Positions 22,580-29,716 of a stretch of DNA of 44,647 bases are shown here, piece by piece (position 1 is the stretch's first letter; each line of letters begins with the position of its first letter). Where the stretch lies: the NCBI GenBank assembly GCA_902799385.1, contig CADCAK010000031.1, positions 1-44,647 of the forward strand, given 5' to 3'. The position numbers and the translations under genes are program-made. Source of the stretch: an uncultured bacterium (GTDB lineage Bacteria; Verrucomicrobiota; Kiritimatiellia; RFP12; UBA1067). Below the pieces are notes generated by a model. It did not search any database and was not told where the DNA came from. It saw nothing but the letters and a program-made list of their open reading frames with translations.

Positions 22580-24687
22580 CAACGTCCGCGGGGGCAGGCG
22601 GCGCAAGGCGGGCCAGACGGCGCGGCGTAGCCGGGCTTGTCCACGGTGCGGCCGCCGTTGTACATCATGTAGACGGAATTGTCGCGTATGTCCCTCAGGC
22701 CCCTGCGCAGACCGGCACCCGCCTCTGGGAAGAGACGGACGAGCTGCGTCGCGTGGGACGGCACATCGGCGCGGTAGGCGGACGAGAACGTGCCAAGGTC
22801 ACGCTGTCGCCAAAGGTCGCGCACGCGCCAGTGGCCCTCCACGCCGAGGGCGGCGAAATCGACAGTGATGCGCGTCGGCAGGATGTACGTGTTGAAAAGC
22901 GCGAAGACGAGCGATCCGTCGCACATGGGCTTCGCCCAGACTTCCGCGCGCGGCCCCTTCGCGACAAGGGCCGCCTGCGCGCCGAGCTCGTCCTGGTTCG
23001 TCTCTATGACCTCGGCGTTCGCGAGGAGCGACATCGTGAAGTCGTCGAGCTGCGTGAGGTCGCACCCGATGAGGAGCGGCGAGCAGAGTATCGACCAGAA
23101 CGACATGTGCGTGTACTGCTCGTTGGGCGTGAGGCGCGTCGGGCGGAGCCTGCCCCAGCCGAGGCGTCCGACCACGAGCATGTCCGGGTCGTTCCACGCG
23201 CCCGGGCGGGCATGCGGCCACAGCCACCGCTGCCTGGCGAGGATGCCGCTCATCGAAGCCCACGTGTCGGTGATGTCGCCCGTCGTGCGCCAGCACTGCC
23301 CGCCGACCGACTCGCCCCACGTCGAGACGTTGCCCATGCCGTACTGGCACAGCGAAAACACGATGTCGCGGCCCTGCGCCTCTAGGGCTTCGCCCATAAG
23401 GCGGTACGGAAGGATCAACTTGCCGTGCCCGTCGCCGACCGCAACCTTGCCGTATGAACACCAGTCGTACTTAAGGTAGTCGTAGCCCCAGTCGGCGTAT
23501 GTCTTCGCGTCCTGCCATTCGTGCATCCAGCTGCCGACGCAGCCACCGCATGTGTAGGGCCCCGGCGACGAGTAGAGGCCTATCTTGAGCCCCTTCGAGT
23601 GGGCGTAGTCTGCAAGCCCCTTCATGTCAGGGAAGCGTCTGTTGACGGCAATCGTGCCGTCGGCTTCGCGCTCCGGGCCCTGCAGCGTCGGGTCGTTCCT
23701 GTCGGAAGGCTTGTTCTGCCAGTAGTCGTCGATGTTGACGTAGCTCCAGCCGTAGTCGGCAAGCCCCGACCTGTCGAACACGTCGATGGTGTCCTTGATG
23801 TTCTGCCCGGTCACGGCGCCGGCGAAGCAGTTCCAACTGTTCCAGCCCATCGGCGGCGTGAGGGCGATCCTGTCGCCGACGACGAGCTTGAGCACGCCGC
23901 TCGCCGATCCCTTCGCGTTCTCGGCGGTGAACTCGATCTCGTACGTCCCCGCCTTCGCCGCCGCGCCGCCGAGTATGCCCTTCTCGGAATCGAACGTCAC
24001 GCCGTCGGGAAGCCCCCTGGCGCCAAGCCGCAACGGGCGCTCGCCAGTGACGGGAAGTCGCCAGACGATCTGATGCCCGGGGCGGACGCCGAACACGCGC
24101 GCGCCGTTGATGCGCGGCGAGGCCGGCGGCTTCGGGGTGAGGATGCCAAGCTGCTCGCCGCCGCACTTGACCGGTTCAGGGCGGGTGCCGTCCTGCATCG
24201 TAAAGAAAGCCTCCGCCCAGTCGGCGTGGTCCCAGGTGTTGCCGTCGCCGGCTTCGCCCACGGAAAGCTCGACTATCTTCGCGCCCGCGAGGTCCGCGTG
24301 GAGATGCACGCTCTCCCGCCTGCCCTTCAGGACTTCCGTCTCGGCGACGACGCGCGCGTCGGCAAGCACCGAGAACTTCACGCTTGCAGCACCGGACTCG
24401 CCGGGGAATATCTCCGCATCAAGGCCGACGTCCGCGTCAAATGCGATGGCCTTGCCGCCGACGTCGTACACCGCAACGGACGCGGAGTGCGTGCCAACGC
24501 CGCGGGCGAACGTCTTCGAGCCGATCCTTATGGCATTGCCACCGACCGACTTGTTCCTATTCGGGGACATCCAGCCGCATGCCATCTCGCCGAGCGGAAG
24601 CTCGTCAAGCCACACGCGGACGTCCGCAGACGCCGCAAAAGCCGACAAGGCCACGAACGCGGCCGCAAGTTCTGCACGATTCGTCAT
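22579..24687 (-). CDS. Secreted GH27 alpha-galactosidase-like enzyme with NPCBM domain
   Basis: A 702-residue secreted glycosidase. After a signal peptide (1-21) comes an NPCBM-type domain (about 22-165; SVGGNAIRIGSKTFARGVGTHS), a putative Ig-like domain (about 190-270), and the GH27 catalytic barrel from TPPMGWNSWN (about 277). The nucleophile is in YLKYDWC (D408), the likely acid/base in TTGDITD (D471), and GAWNDPDML (498-505) is the conserved substrate loop. GH27 enzymes release terminal alpha-galactose or, less often, other alpha-sugars from oligo- and polysaccharides. A tail of about 35 residues after the expected C-terminal strand (ending PPCAACPRGR) is unusual. Promoter TGATATAAT lies upstream and the ribosome site is AAAGGAG. 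Confidence 0.93.
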   Translation of the reverse strand: MTNRAELAAAFVALSAFAASADVRVWLDELPLGEMACGWMSPNRNKSVGGNAIRIGSKTFARGVGTHSASVAVYDVGGKAIAFDADVGLDAEIFPGESGAASVKFSVLADARVVAETEVLKGRRESVHLHADLAGAKIVELSVGEAGDGNTWDHADWAEAFFTMQDGTRPEPVKCGGEQLGILTPKPPASPRINGARVFGVRPGHQIVWRLPVTGERPLRLGARGLPDGVTFDSEKGILGGAAAKAGTYEIEFTAENAKGSASGVLKLVVGDRIALTPPMGWNSWNCFAGAVTGQNIKDTIDVFDRSGLADYGWSYVNIDDYWQNKPSDRNDPTLQGPEREADGTIAVNRRFPDMKGLADYAHSKGLKIGLYSSPGPYTCGGCVGSWMHEWQDAKTYADWGYDYLKYDWCSYGKVAVGDGHGKLILPYRLMGEALEAQGRDIVFSLCQYGMGNVSTWGESVGGQCWRTTGDITDTWASMSGILARQRWLWPHARPGAWNDPDMLVVGRLGWGRLRPTRLTPNEQYTHMSFWSILCSPLLIGCDLTQLDDFTMSLLANAEVIETNQDELGAQAALVAKGPRAEVWAKPMCDGSLVFALFNTYILPTRITVDFAALGVEGHWRVRDLWRQRDLGTFSSAYRADVPSHATQLVRLFPEAGAGLRRGLRDIRDNSVYMMYNGGRTVDKPGYAAPSGPPCAACPRGR

Positions 24688-24731
24688 CTATTTGTCTCCT
24701 TTCAATATGTCCAAAGTCCCAGTGGACTGTA

Positions 24732-24740
24732 ATTATATCA
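24732..24740 (-). promoter_or_regulatory. Extended -10 promoter of the GH27 gene
   Basis: TGATATAAT on the minus strand (-10 at 24732-24737), about 45 bases before the ATG and just beyond the priA stop. A run of six T precedes it and could serve as the end of a priA terminator, but the supporting stem is weak. Confidence 0.5.
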
Positions 24741-24754
24741 AAAAACGCGCCAGC

Positions 24755-26902
24755 TCAGACAAGGCAGAATGCGTCGACGTCGATTGCGGCGCGGAGAGCG
24801 GCGGGCGGCGGGCGCTTGGCGAGAAGCCACCGCCACGCCTTGACGATCGTCGAAACCGATGGCGCGCGAACGACGACCTGCCAGCGATACCACCCGTCCG
24901 CCTTCTCAAGCGCGCTCGGCACCGCCTCGGACACCGTAAGCCCCTTCACCTTCATGAGCGACTTATGGCAGAACGGCGGGAAGAAACACTCCTCCCGAAC
25001 CGAGAGCTCATCCTTCGCAAACGCGGCGAAATCGCCGCGCGCCGCCGCGACGATCGCAGGAGCCGAAGGATCGTACGACTGGATGATCACCTCGCCTGGA
25101 AGCTCCGCCCTTCCCGCGCGCCCCGACACCTGCGCGAGCAACTGGAACGTCCGCTCCGCCGCGCGGAAGTCGGGCATGTTGAGGGAGCTGTCGGCATTGA
25201 GGACGCCCACGAGCGTGACATTCGGGAAGTCAAGCCCCTTTGCAATCATCTGCGTGCCGAGAAGGACGTCCGCCTCGCCGCGCCTGAACGCGGAGAGAAT
25301 GTCGTCGTGCGAGTTCTTGCGCGACGTCGAGTCTGCGTCCATGCGGAGAATCCTCGCATTTGGGAAGCACTTCGCAAGCGCGGCCTCCGCGCGCTGGGTG
25401 CCGACGCCCTTGTACTGGAGCGCCGGCGCGCCGCACGCAGGACAGACCTTCGGCGTAAGGATCCACCCGCCGCATATATGGCAGCGGCAGCAGGCGTCGG
25501 CGCGGTGGTACGTATAAGGAAGAGAACATTCCGGGCAATCGACCGTCGCGCCGCAGACGGCGCAAGTCACGCTGCGCGAATAGCCCCGGCGGTTCAGGAA
25601 AAGCATCGCCTGCTCGTGGCGGTCAAGCCGGAGCTTCACGGCGTCGAGAAGGTCCTGCGAGAAGATCGCGCCTGGGGAATCGCCGCGCTGCGGCGCGGAC
25701 ATGTCGACGAGCCGGACGGCGGGGAGAGTCCCCGCGCCCGCGCGGCATTTCATCTCCGCGAGATCGTACTTGCCGACGGCGACGTTGCGCCAAGTCTCGA
25801 GAGACGGAGTCGCGGAGCCGAGGACGACGCGCGCGCCCTCGATCTTGCCGCGCAGAACGGCGGCATCGCGCGCGTTGTAGCGCGGATTGTCGTCCTGCTT
25901 GTAGCTCGGGTCGTGCTCCTCGTCGACGACGACGAGCCCGAGGTCGCGGACAGGCGCGAAGACGGCGCTTCTCGGGCCTACAACTACGCGAGCCGCGCCA
26001 GAGCGTATGCGATGCCACTCGTCGTAGCGCTCGCCGTCGGAAAGCGCCGAGTGGAGAACCGCGACCTTGTCGCCAAAGCGCGACGCGAACCTGCGGACAG
26101 TCTGGGGCGTGAGGGAAATCTCGGGAACCATCACGATCGCGCCGCGACCGGACTCGAGTTCCTTCGCAATCGCCTGAAGATACACTTCCGTCTTGCCAGA
26201 CCCGGTGACGCCGAAGAGAAGGACCGGCTTCGTCGCGGCGGATATGACGCCGAGCGCCGCAGCCTGCCCGCCGTTCAGCGGAAGCGGCTTCGTCGGAAGG
26301 ATGCGCCGCATGTTGCCGAGCGGGTCGCGACGCTTCTGCCGGGGGGCGATAGTGACGAGCCCGAGCCGCCCTAGTTCCTTTAGAGACACAGGCGTTGTCT
26401 TTAGCTCGCGGCACAGCTGCTGCATCCAGCCGCCGCCAAGGCGGACGATCTGGTCGTAGAGCCACTGGCGGCGAGCCGTCATCGGCACAGGCGCGGGCGC
26501 GAGGGCAGGGGAGATGAAGTACAGTTCCTTCGCCCGCGCGTTGGGCCTTACGACAGCGGCGGGAACGGCGGCCTTCAAGACAGACTCGACGGGCGCCGCG
26601 GTGTAGGCGGAAAGGGCGCGCACAAGTTCAAGGAGCCGCGTCGAGAAAAACGGCTCCTCGTCGACGATGGCTGAAATTGGCTTTAGCTCGTAGGGTCGCT
26701 TCCCCGACCCCCCGTCGCCCATTCCGGTGGTCTCGGTTGTACCGTTACCTCTCTCCAGCTCCATCACGAAGCCGCGTGCGGTGCGGTGGCCAAATGGAAC
26801 GGAAAGAAGCTGGCCCACGGCCAGCTTCTTCTCAAGCTCTTTCGGCACTTCGTAAGTGAAGAGCCGGTCAAGCGCAAGGTCGATCGCGACCCTGACCAGC
26901 AT
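24755..26902 (-). CDS. priA: Primosomal helicase PriA
   Basis: A 715-residue protein started at MLVRVAIDLALDRLFTYEVP (26902), which is the usual PriA N-terminus; the longer open frame merely overlaps the pilin gene. It shows the 3'-DNA-binding domain, Walker A GVTGSGKTEVYL, the DEEH box (DEEHDPSYKQDDNPRYNARD) and the eight-cysteine zinc region (CAVCGATVDCPEC, CCRCHICGG, CPACGA) inside the helicase. PriA restarts stalled replication forks. A low-complexity insertion (GNGTTETTGMGDGGSG, encoded around 26700-26750) lies in the N-terminal domain. The ATG overlaps the pilin stop by one base (TAATG). Confidence 0.95.
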   Translation of the reverse strand: MLVRVAIDLALDRLFTYEVPKELEKKLAVGQLLSVPFGHRTARGFVMELERGNGTTETTGMGDGGSGKRPYELKPISAIVDEEPFFSTRLLELVRALSAYTAAPVESVLKAAVPAAVVRPNARAKELYFISPALAPAPVPMTARRQWLYDQIVRLGGGWMQQLCRELKTTPVSLKELGRLGLVTIAPRQKRRDPLGNMRRILPTKPLPLNGGQAAALGVISAATKPVLLFGVTGSGKTEVYLQAIAKELESGRGAIVMVPEISLTPQTVRRFASRFGDKVAVLHSALSDGERYDEWHRIRSGAARVVVGPRSAVFAPVRDLGLVVVDEEHDPSYKQDDNPRYNARDAAVLRGKIEGARVVLGSATPSLETWRNVAVGKYDLAEMKCRAGAGTLPAVRLVDMSAPQRGDSPGAIFSQDLLDAVKLRLDRHEQAMLFLNRRGYSRSVTCAVCGATVDCPECSLPYTYHRADACCRCHICGGWILTPKVCPACGAPALQYKGVGTQRAEAALAKCFPNARILRMDADSTSRKNSHDDILSAFRRGEADVLLGTQMIAKGLDFPNVTLVGVLNADSSLNMPDFRAAERTFQLLAQVSGRAGRAELPGEVIIQSYDPSAPAIVAAARGDFAAFAKDELSVREECFFPPFCHKSLMKVKGLTVSEAVPSALEKADGWYRWQVVVRAPSVSTIVKAWRWLLAKRPPPAALRAAIDVDAFCLV

Positions 26903-27636
26903 TAAAGCGGAAGGAACTCCGGCTTGTTGTCGAGATTGGAGTTGTCGAAGCCCTGCTGGTTGAAGATGACGCTGTACTTCGAGTACTTCGCCTTGATGAC
27001 CTGGGAGGCACCGCCCTTGCGGACAAGCACCCAGCCCTTGTTGCCGAACGGAGTGTCCTTCTCGCCCTTGCCGTTGCCGCAGCCGACCTCGGTCGTCTCG
27101 TTGCCCTCTACCTTCGACTTGAGGGCACTGTTCAGAATCGAATACTCGACGTTGCGCGACGCAAGCACGGGAACGACGTCGGCCATCTCGTCGGCAACGT
27201 TCTTCGCGACGAGCCATGCGACGTTGTCCTGCTTGAGCGTAGTGCCGGCCGCGCCGGGGACGCCGCCGCCGGAAAGGACGCCGATGTCAACTTCGACGTA
27301 GGGCTTCCAGCTCGCGGAGTCACCCTTGTTCTCGAAGTCGAAGAGGTACTTGAAGAAGTCCGTCGAAGAGGACGCGCTGATGAGCTGCTTGTCGTCGTTG
27401 TCAAGGCCCTCGGTCTCGTCGCTTGGCCACACCTTGCAGAGACCGGCAGCCTCGCGATCGGTGTTCGCCTGCGTGATCGCGACGAAGAGGTTGCGCCCGC
27501 GCATCGCCATCGCCGCCGTGTTCGCGTTGAACATCGCCGCCGAAATCGCCGGGAAGAGCGCGCCCATGAGAATGCCGAGAATGCCGATTACGACGAGCAG
27601 CTCGACGAGTGTAAAACCATTTCTTGACTGTTTCAT
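26902..27636 (-). CDS. Type II secretion/pilus pseudopilin-like protein
   Basis: A 244-residue protein started at MKQSRNGFTLVELLVVIGIL, with the prepilin motif G/FTLVE, so a prepilin peptidase would cut after Gly7. The ribosome site is AAAGGA. The globular part is the large type seen in PVC pseudopilins (NTAAMAMRGRNLFVAITQAN...). No other pilus or secretion gene is nearby. It has its own promoter (27675-27703) and precedes priA with a one-base overlap. A diverged homologue of its globular domain appears in the membrane protein at 9218-10252. Confidence 0.88.
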   Translation of the reverse strand: MKQSRNGFTLVELLVVIGILGILMGALFPAISAAMFNANTAAMAMRGRNLFVAITQANTDREAAGLCKVWPSDETEGLDNDDKQLISASSSTDFFKYLFDFENKGDSASWKPYVEVDIGVLSGGGVPGAAGTTLKQDNVAWLVAKNVADEMADVVPVLASRNVEYSILNSALKSKVEGNETTEVGCGNGKGEKDTPFGNKGWVLVRKGGASQVIKAKYSKYSVIFNQQGFDNSNLDNKPEFLPL

Positions 27637-27674
27637 TGTTTTTCCTTTCAATGTTTGTTTTTGACAACGAGGAT

Positions 27675-27703
27675 ATTATCTCATAAATTCCCCATATGTT
27701 CAA
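27675..27703 (-). promoter_or_regulatory. Promoter of the pseudopilin-priA pair
   Basis: TTGAAC (27698-27703), 17-base spacer, GATAAT (27675-27680), about 38 bases before the pilin ATG. It lies in the gap after the argC stop. Confidence 0.65.
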
Positions 27704-27716
27704 GTGCCTTTTTTCC

Positions 27717-28679
27717 TCACCAGACAAGGCCTTCGTCTTCGGAGCAGCCGAGGACGATGTTCATGTTCTGGATCGCCGCACCAGACGCGCCCTTGCCGAG
27801 GTTGTCAAAGCGCGCGACGAGAACGACGCGCTCGCCGTTGCCATAGGCCGAGACTTCGAGGGAGTCGCGACCGGAAAGACCGGCAGACGACAGAAAGCCC
27901 CCTTCCGCCGCAGCAGGATCGTCGGCAAAGCACACCAACCCGTTCCACGTTCCACGTTCCCCGTAATATTCGCGGTAGCACGCCTTTATCGCCGCGAGGT
28001 CGCGATCAAAGAGCGGAACGGTCACTTCCATGCCGCTGTAGTGCGGCACGACGATCGGCGAAAAGCAAGGCGCAAAGCCAAGGCCGCAGACCTTCGCCAT
28101 CTCGGGGAGGTGCTTGTGCGACTGGCCAAGCGCGTATTGCCTTCCTCCCATGAAAAGCTCACTTCCACCAACTTTGCGCTTTACACTTTCAACTTTACAC
28201 TCTTCCCCGTACTCTGCTATCATCTTCTTGCCACCACCGGAATAGCCGGTGAGGGAGAACGCCGAGAGCTTTTCGCCCTTCGCGACAATCCCCGCGCGGA
28301 CAAGCGGCTCGACGAGGGCGATGAAGCCCGAGGCGTGGCAGCCGGGGTTCGCGATGCGCTTCGACTTCGCGATCGCGGTTCGGCGGCCGGCGAGCTCGGG
28401 GAAGCCGTACTCCCAGCCGTCCGACGTGCGATGGGCGGTCGAGGTGTCGATTATCACGGTGTCCGGGTTCTCGACGAGCGAGACCGCCTCCACCGCCGCC
28501 GCGTCGGGCAAGCATAGAAAGGCGACGTCGCAGGAATTCAGCGCGCCGCGCCTCGCGAAGACGTCCTTGCGAACATCGTCGGAAAGCACCATTAGTTCAA
28601 GATCCGCGCGCGACGAAAGCCGCTCGCGGATCCTGAGGCCGGTCGTCCCGGCACTTCCGTCTATAAATACCTTTTTCAT
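27717..28679 (-). CDS. argC: N-acetyl-gamma-glutamyl-phosphate reductase
   Basis: A 320-residue type 2 (short) ArgC. The NADP-binding start is MKKVFIDGSAGTTGLRI and the catalytic Cys114 is in IANPGCHASGF; SLTGYSGGGKKM and SHKHLPEM follow. It reduces N-acetylglutamyl phosphate in arginine synthesis. The ATG overlaps the guaA stop (AATGA). Two stretches are encoded by simple-sequence DNA and appear to be insertions relative to the family pattern: around ECKVESVKRKVGG (28171-28205) and GERGTWNG (27941-27963). Both lie outside the active site, so activity may persist. Confidence 0.93.
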   Translation of the reverse strand: MKKVFIDGSAGTTGLRIRERLSSRADLELMVLSDDVRKDVFARRGALNSCDVAFLCLPDAAAVEAVSLVENPDTVIIDTSTAHRTSDGWEYGFPELAGRRTAIAKSKRIANPGCHASGFIALVEPLVRAGIVAKGEKLSAFSLTGYSGGGKKMIAEYGEECKVESVKRKVGGSELFMGGRQYALGQSHKHLPEMAKVCGLGFAPCFSPIVVPHYSGMEVTVPLFDRDLAAIKACYREYYGERGTWNGLVCFADDPAAAEGGFLSSAGLSGRDSLEVSAYGNGERVVLVARFDNLGKGASGAAIQNMNIVLGCSEDEGLVW

Positions 28680-29683
28680 TCCCACTCGATCGTGGCCGGG
28701 GGCTTGGGAGTGATGTCCCAGACGACGCGGTTCGCGCCCTTGACCTTGGTTGCAATCTTCTCGGCGACCTTGGTCACGAACTTGAACGGAAGCTCGACGA
28801 TGCCGGCCTTGACGAACTGCTGGGTCGAGATCGCGCGGATGGCGATTACGTAGCCAAACGTGCGCGCGCCGTTCTTGACGCCGACGGACTTGACGTTCGT
28901 GTTGATCGCGAAGAACTGCTGGGCCTTCTTATCGAGACCCGCCTTGTGCATCTCGTCGCGGAAGATGAAGTCGGCCTGGCGGAGGATGTCGAGCTTCTCC
29001 TTCGTAAGCTCGCCGATGCAGCGGACCGCGAGACCGGGGCCTGGGAACGGCTGGCGCATGACCATCTCCTCGGGAAGCCCGAGCAGCTTGCCTACTTTCC
29101 TGACCTCGTCCTTGTAAAGGTACTTGACGGGCTCGACGAGGCCCTTGAAGAGAATGTCCTTGGGTAGGCCGCCGACGTTGTGGTGGGCCTTCACCGCCTT
29201 GTGGCCGCCGACGCCCGACTCGATGATGTCGGGGTAGATCGTACCCTGGCCGAGGAACTCGATGTTGCCGTACTTCTTCTGGAGATCGCGCGCGGTGTCG
29301 GCGAAGACCTTGATGAACTCGCCGCCGATGATCTTGCGCTTCTTCTCAGGATCCGTCTCGCCCTTGGCCTTGGCGAGGAAGCGCTTCTCGCAGTCGAGCG
29401 CGATGAGGTTGACGCCGAACTGGCCCTTGAAGACCTTCTTGATGGTCTTGCCCTCGTTGAGGCGCATGCAGCCGTGGTCCACGAAGACGCAGACGAGCTG
29501 CTTGCCGATCGCCCTGTAGAGGAGCGCCGCGCAGACGGACGAGTCAACGCCGCCGGAAAGCGCAAGCAGGACCTTCTTGTCGCCGACCTGTTCGCGGATC
29601 GCCTTGATTTCGTTTTCAATGTACTTCTTCGCGTTGAAGGCCTTGCCGACCTTCGCGAGACGTTCCTTCTCTGCCTGGTTCAT
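28676..29683 (-). CDS. guaA: GMP synthase, ATP-pyrophosphatase subunit without glutaminase
   Basis: A 335-residue protein corresponding only to the C-terminal part of ordinary GuaA: PP-loop ATPase LSGGVDSS (43-49), VDHGCMRLNEG, then the dimerisation domain ending PPATIEWE. The N-terminal class I glutamine amidotransferase domain (Cys-His-Glu) is absent, and the gene has its own strong ribosome site (AGGAGGAACC) and start. This is the two-subunit arrangement known from archaea (GuaAa and GuaAb), so a separate glutaminase would be needed elsewhere. It adenylates XMP for amination to GMP. It lies between the BY-kinase and argC. Confidence 0.93.
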   Translation of the reverse strand: MNQAEKERLAKVGKAFNAKKYIENEIKAIREQVGDKKVLLALSGGVDSSVCAALLYRAIGKQLVCVFVDHGCMRLNEGKTIKKVFKGQFGVNLIALDCEKRFLAKAKGETDPEKKRKIIGGEFIKVFADTARDLQKKYGNIEFLGQGTIYPDIIESGVGGHKAVKAHHNVGGLPKDILFKGLVEPVKYLYKDEVRKVGKLLGLPEEMVMRQPFPGPGLAVRCIGELTKEKLDILRQADFIFRDEMHKAGLDKKAQQFFAINTNVKSVGVKNGARTFGYVIAIRAISTQQFVKAGIVELPFKFVTKVAEKIATKVKGANRVVWDITPKPPATIEWE

Positions 29684-29716
29684 GGTTCCTCCTTTTCACT
29701 GCCTTGCGGACTGGCG

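Noticed and set aside
24738..24760. T-run after priA as an intrinsic terminator
   Set aside because: Six T are present, but the only complementary stem has a loop of about 40 bases, too weak to claim.
24107..26374. A plus-strand open frame of 755 codons across the GH27/priA junction
   Set aside because: It crosses the ends of two unrelated real genes and has no motifs; it is a GC-rich shadow.
26903..27217. N-terminal extension of PriA over the pilin gene
   Set aside because: The extension is the pilin gene read in another frame; PriA homologues begin at the Met at 26902.
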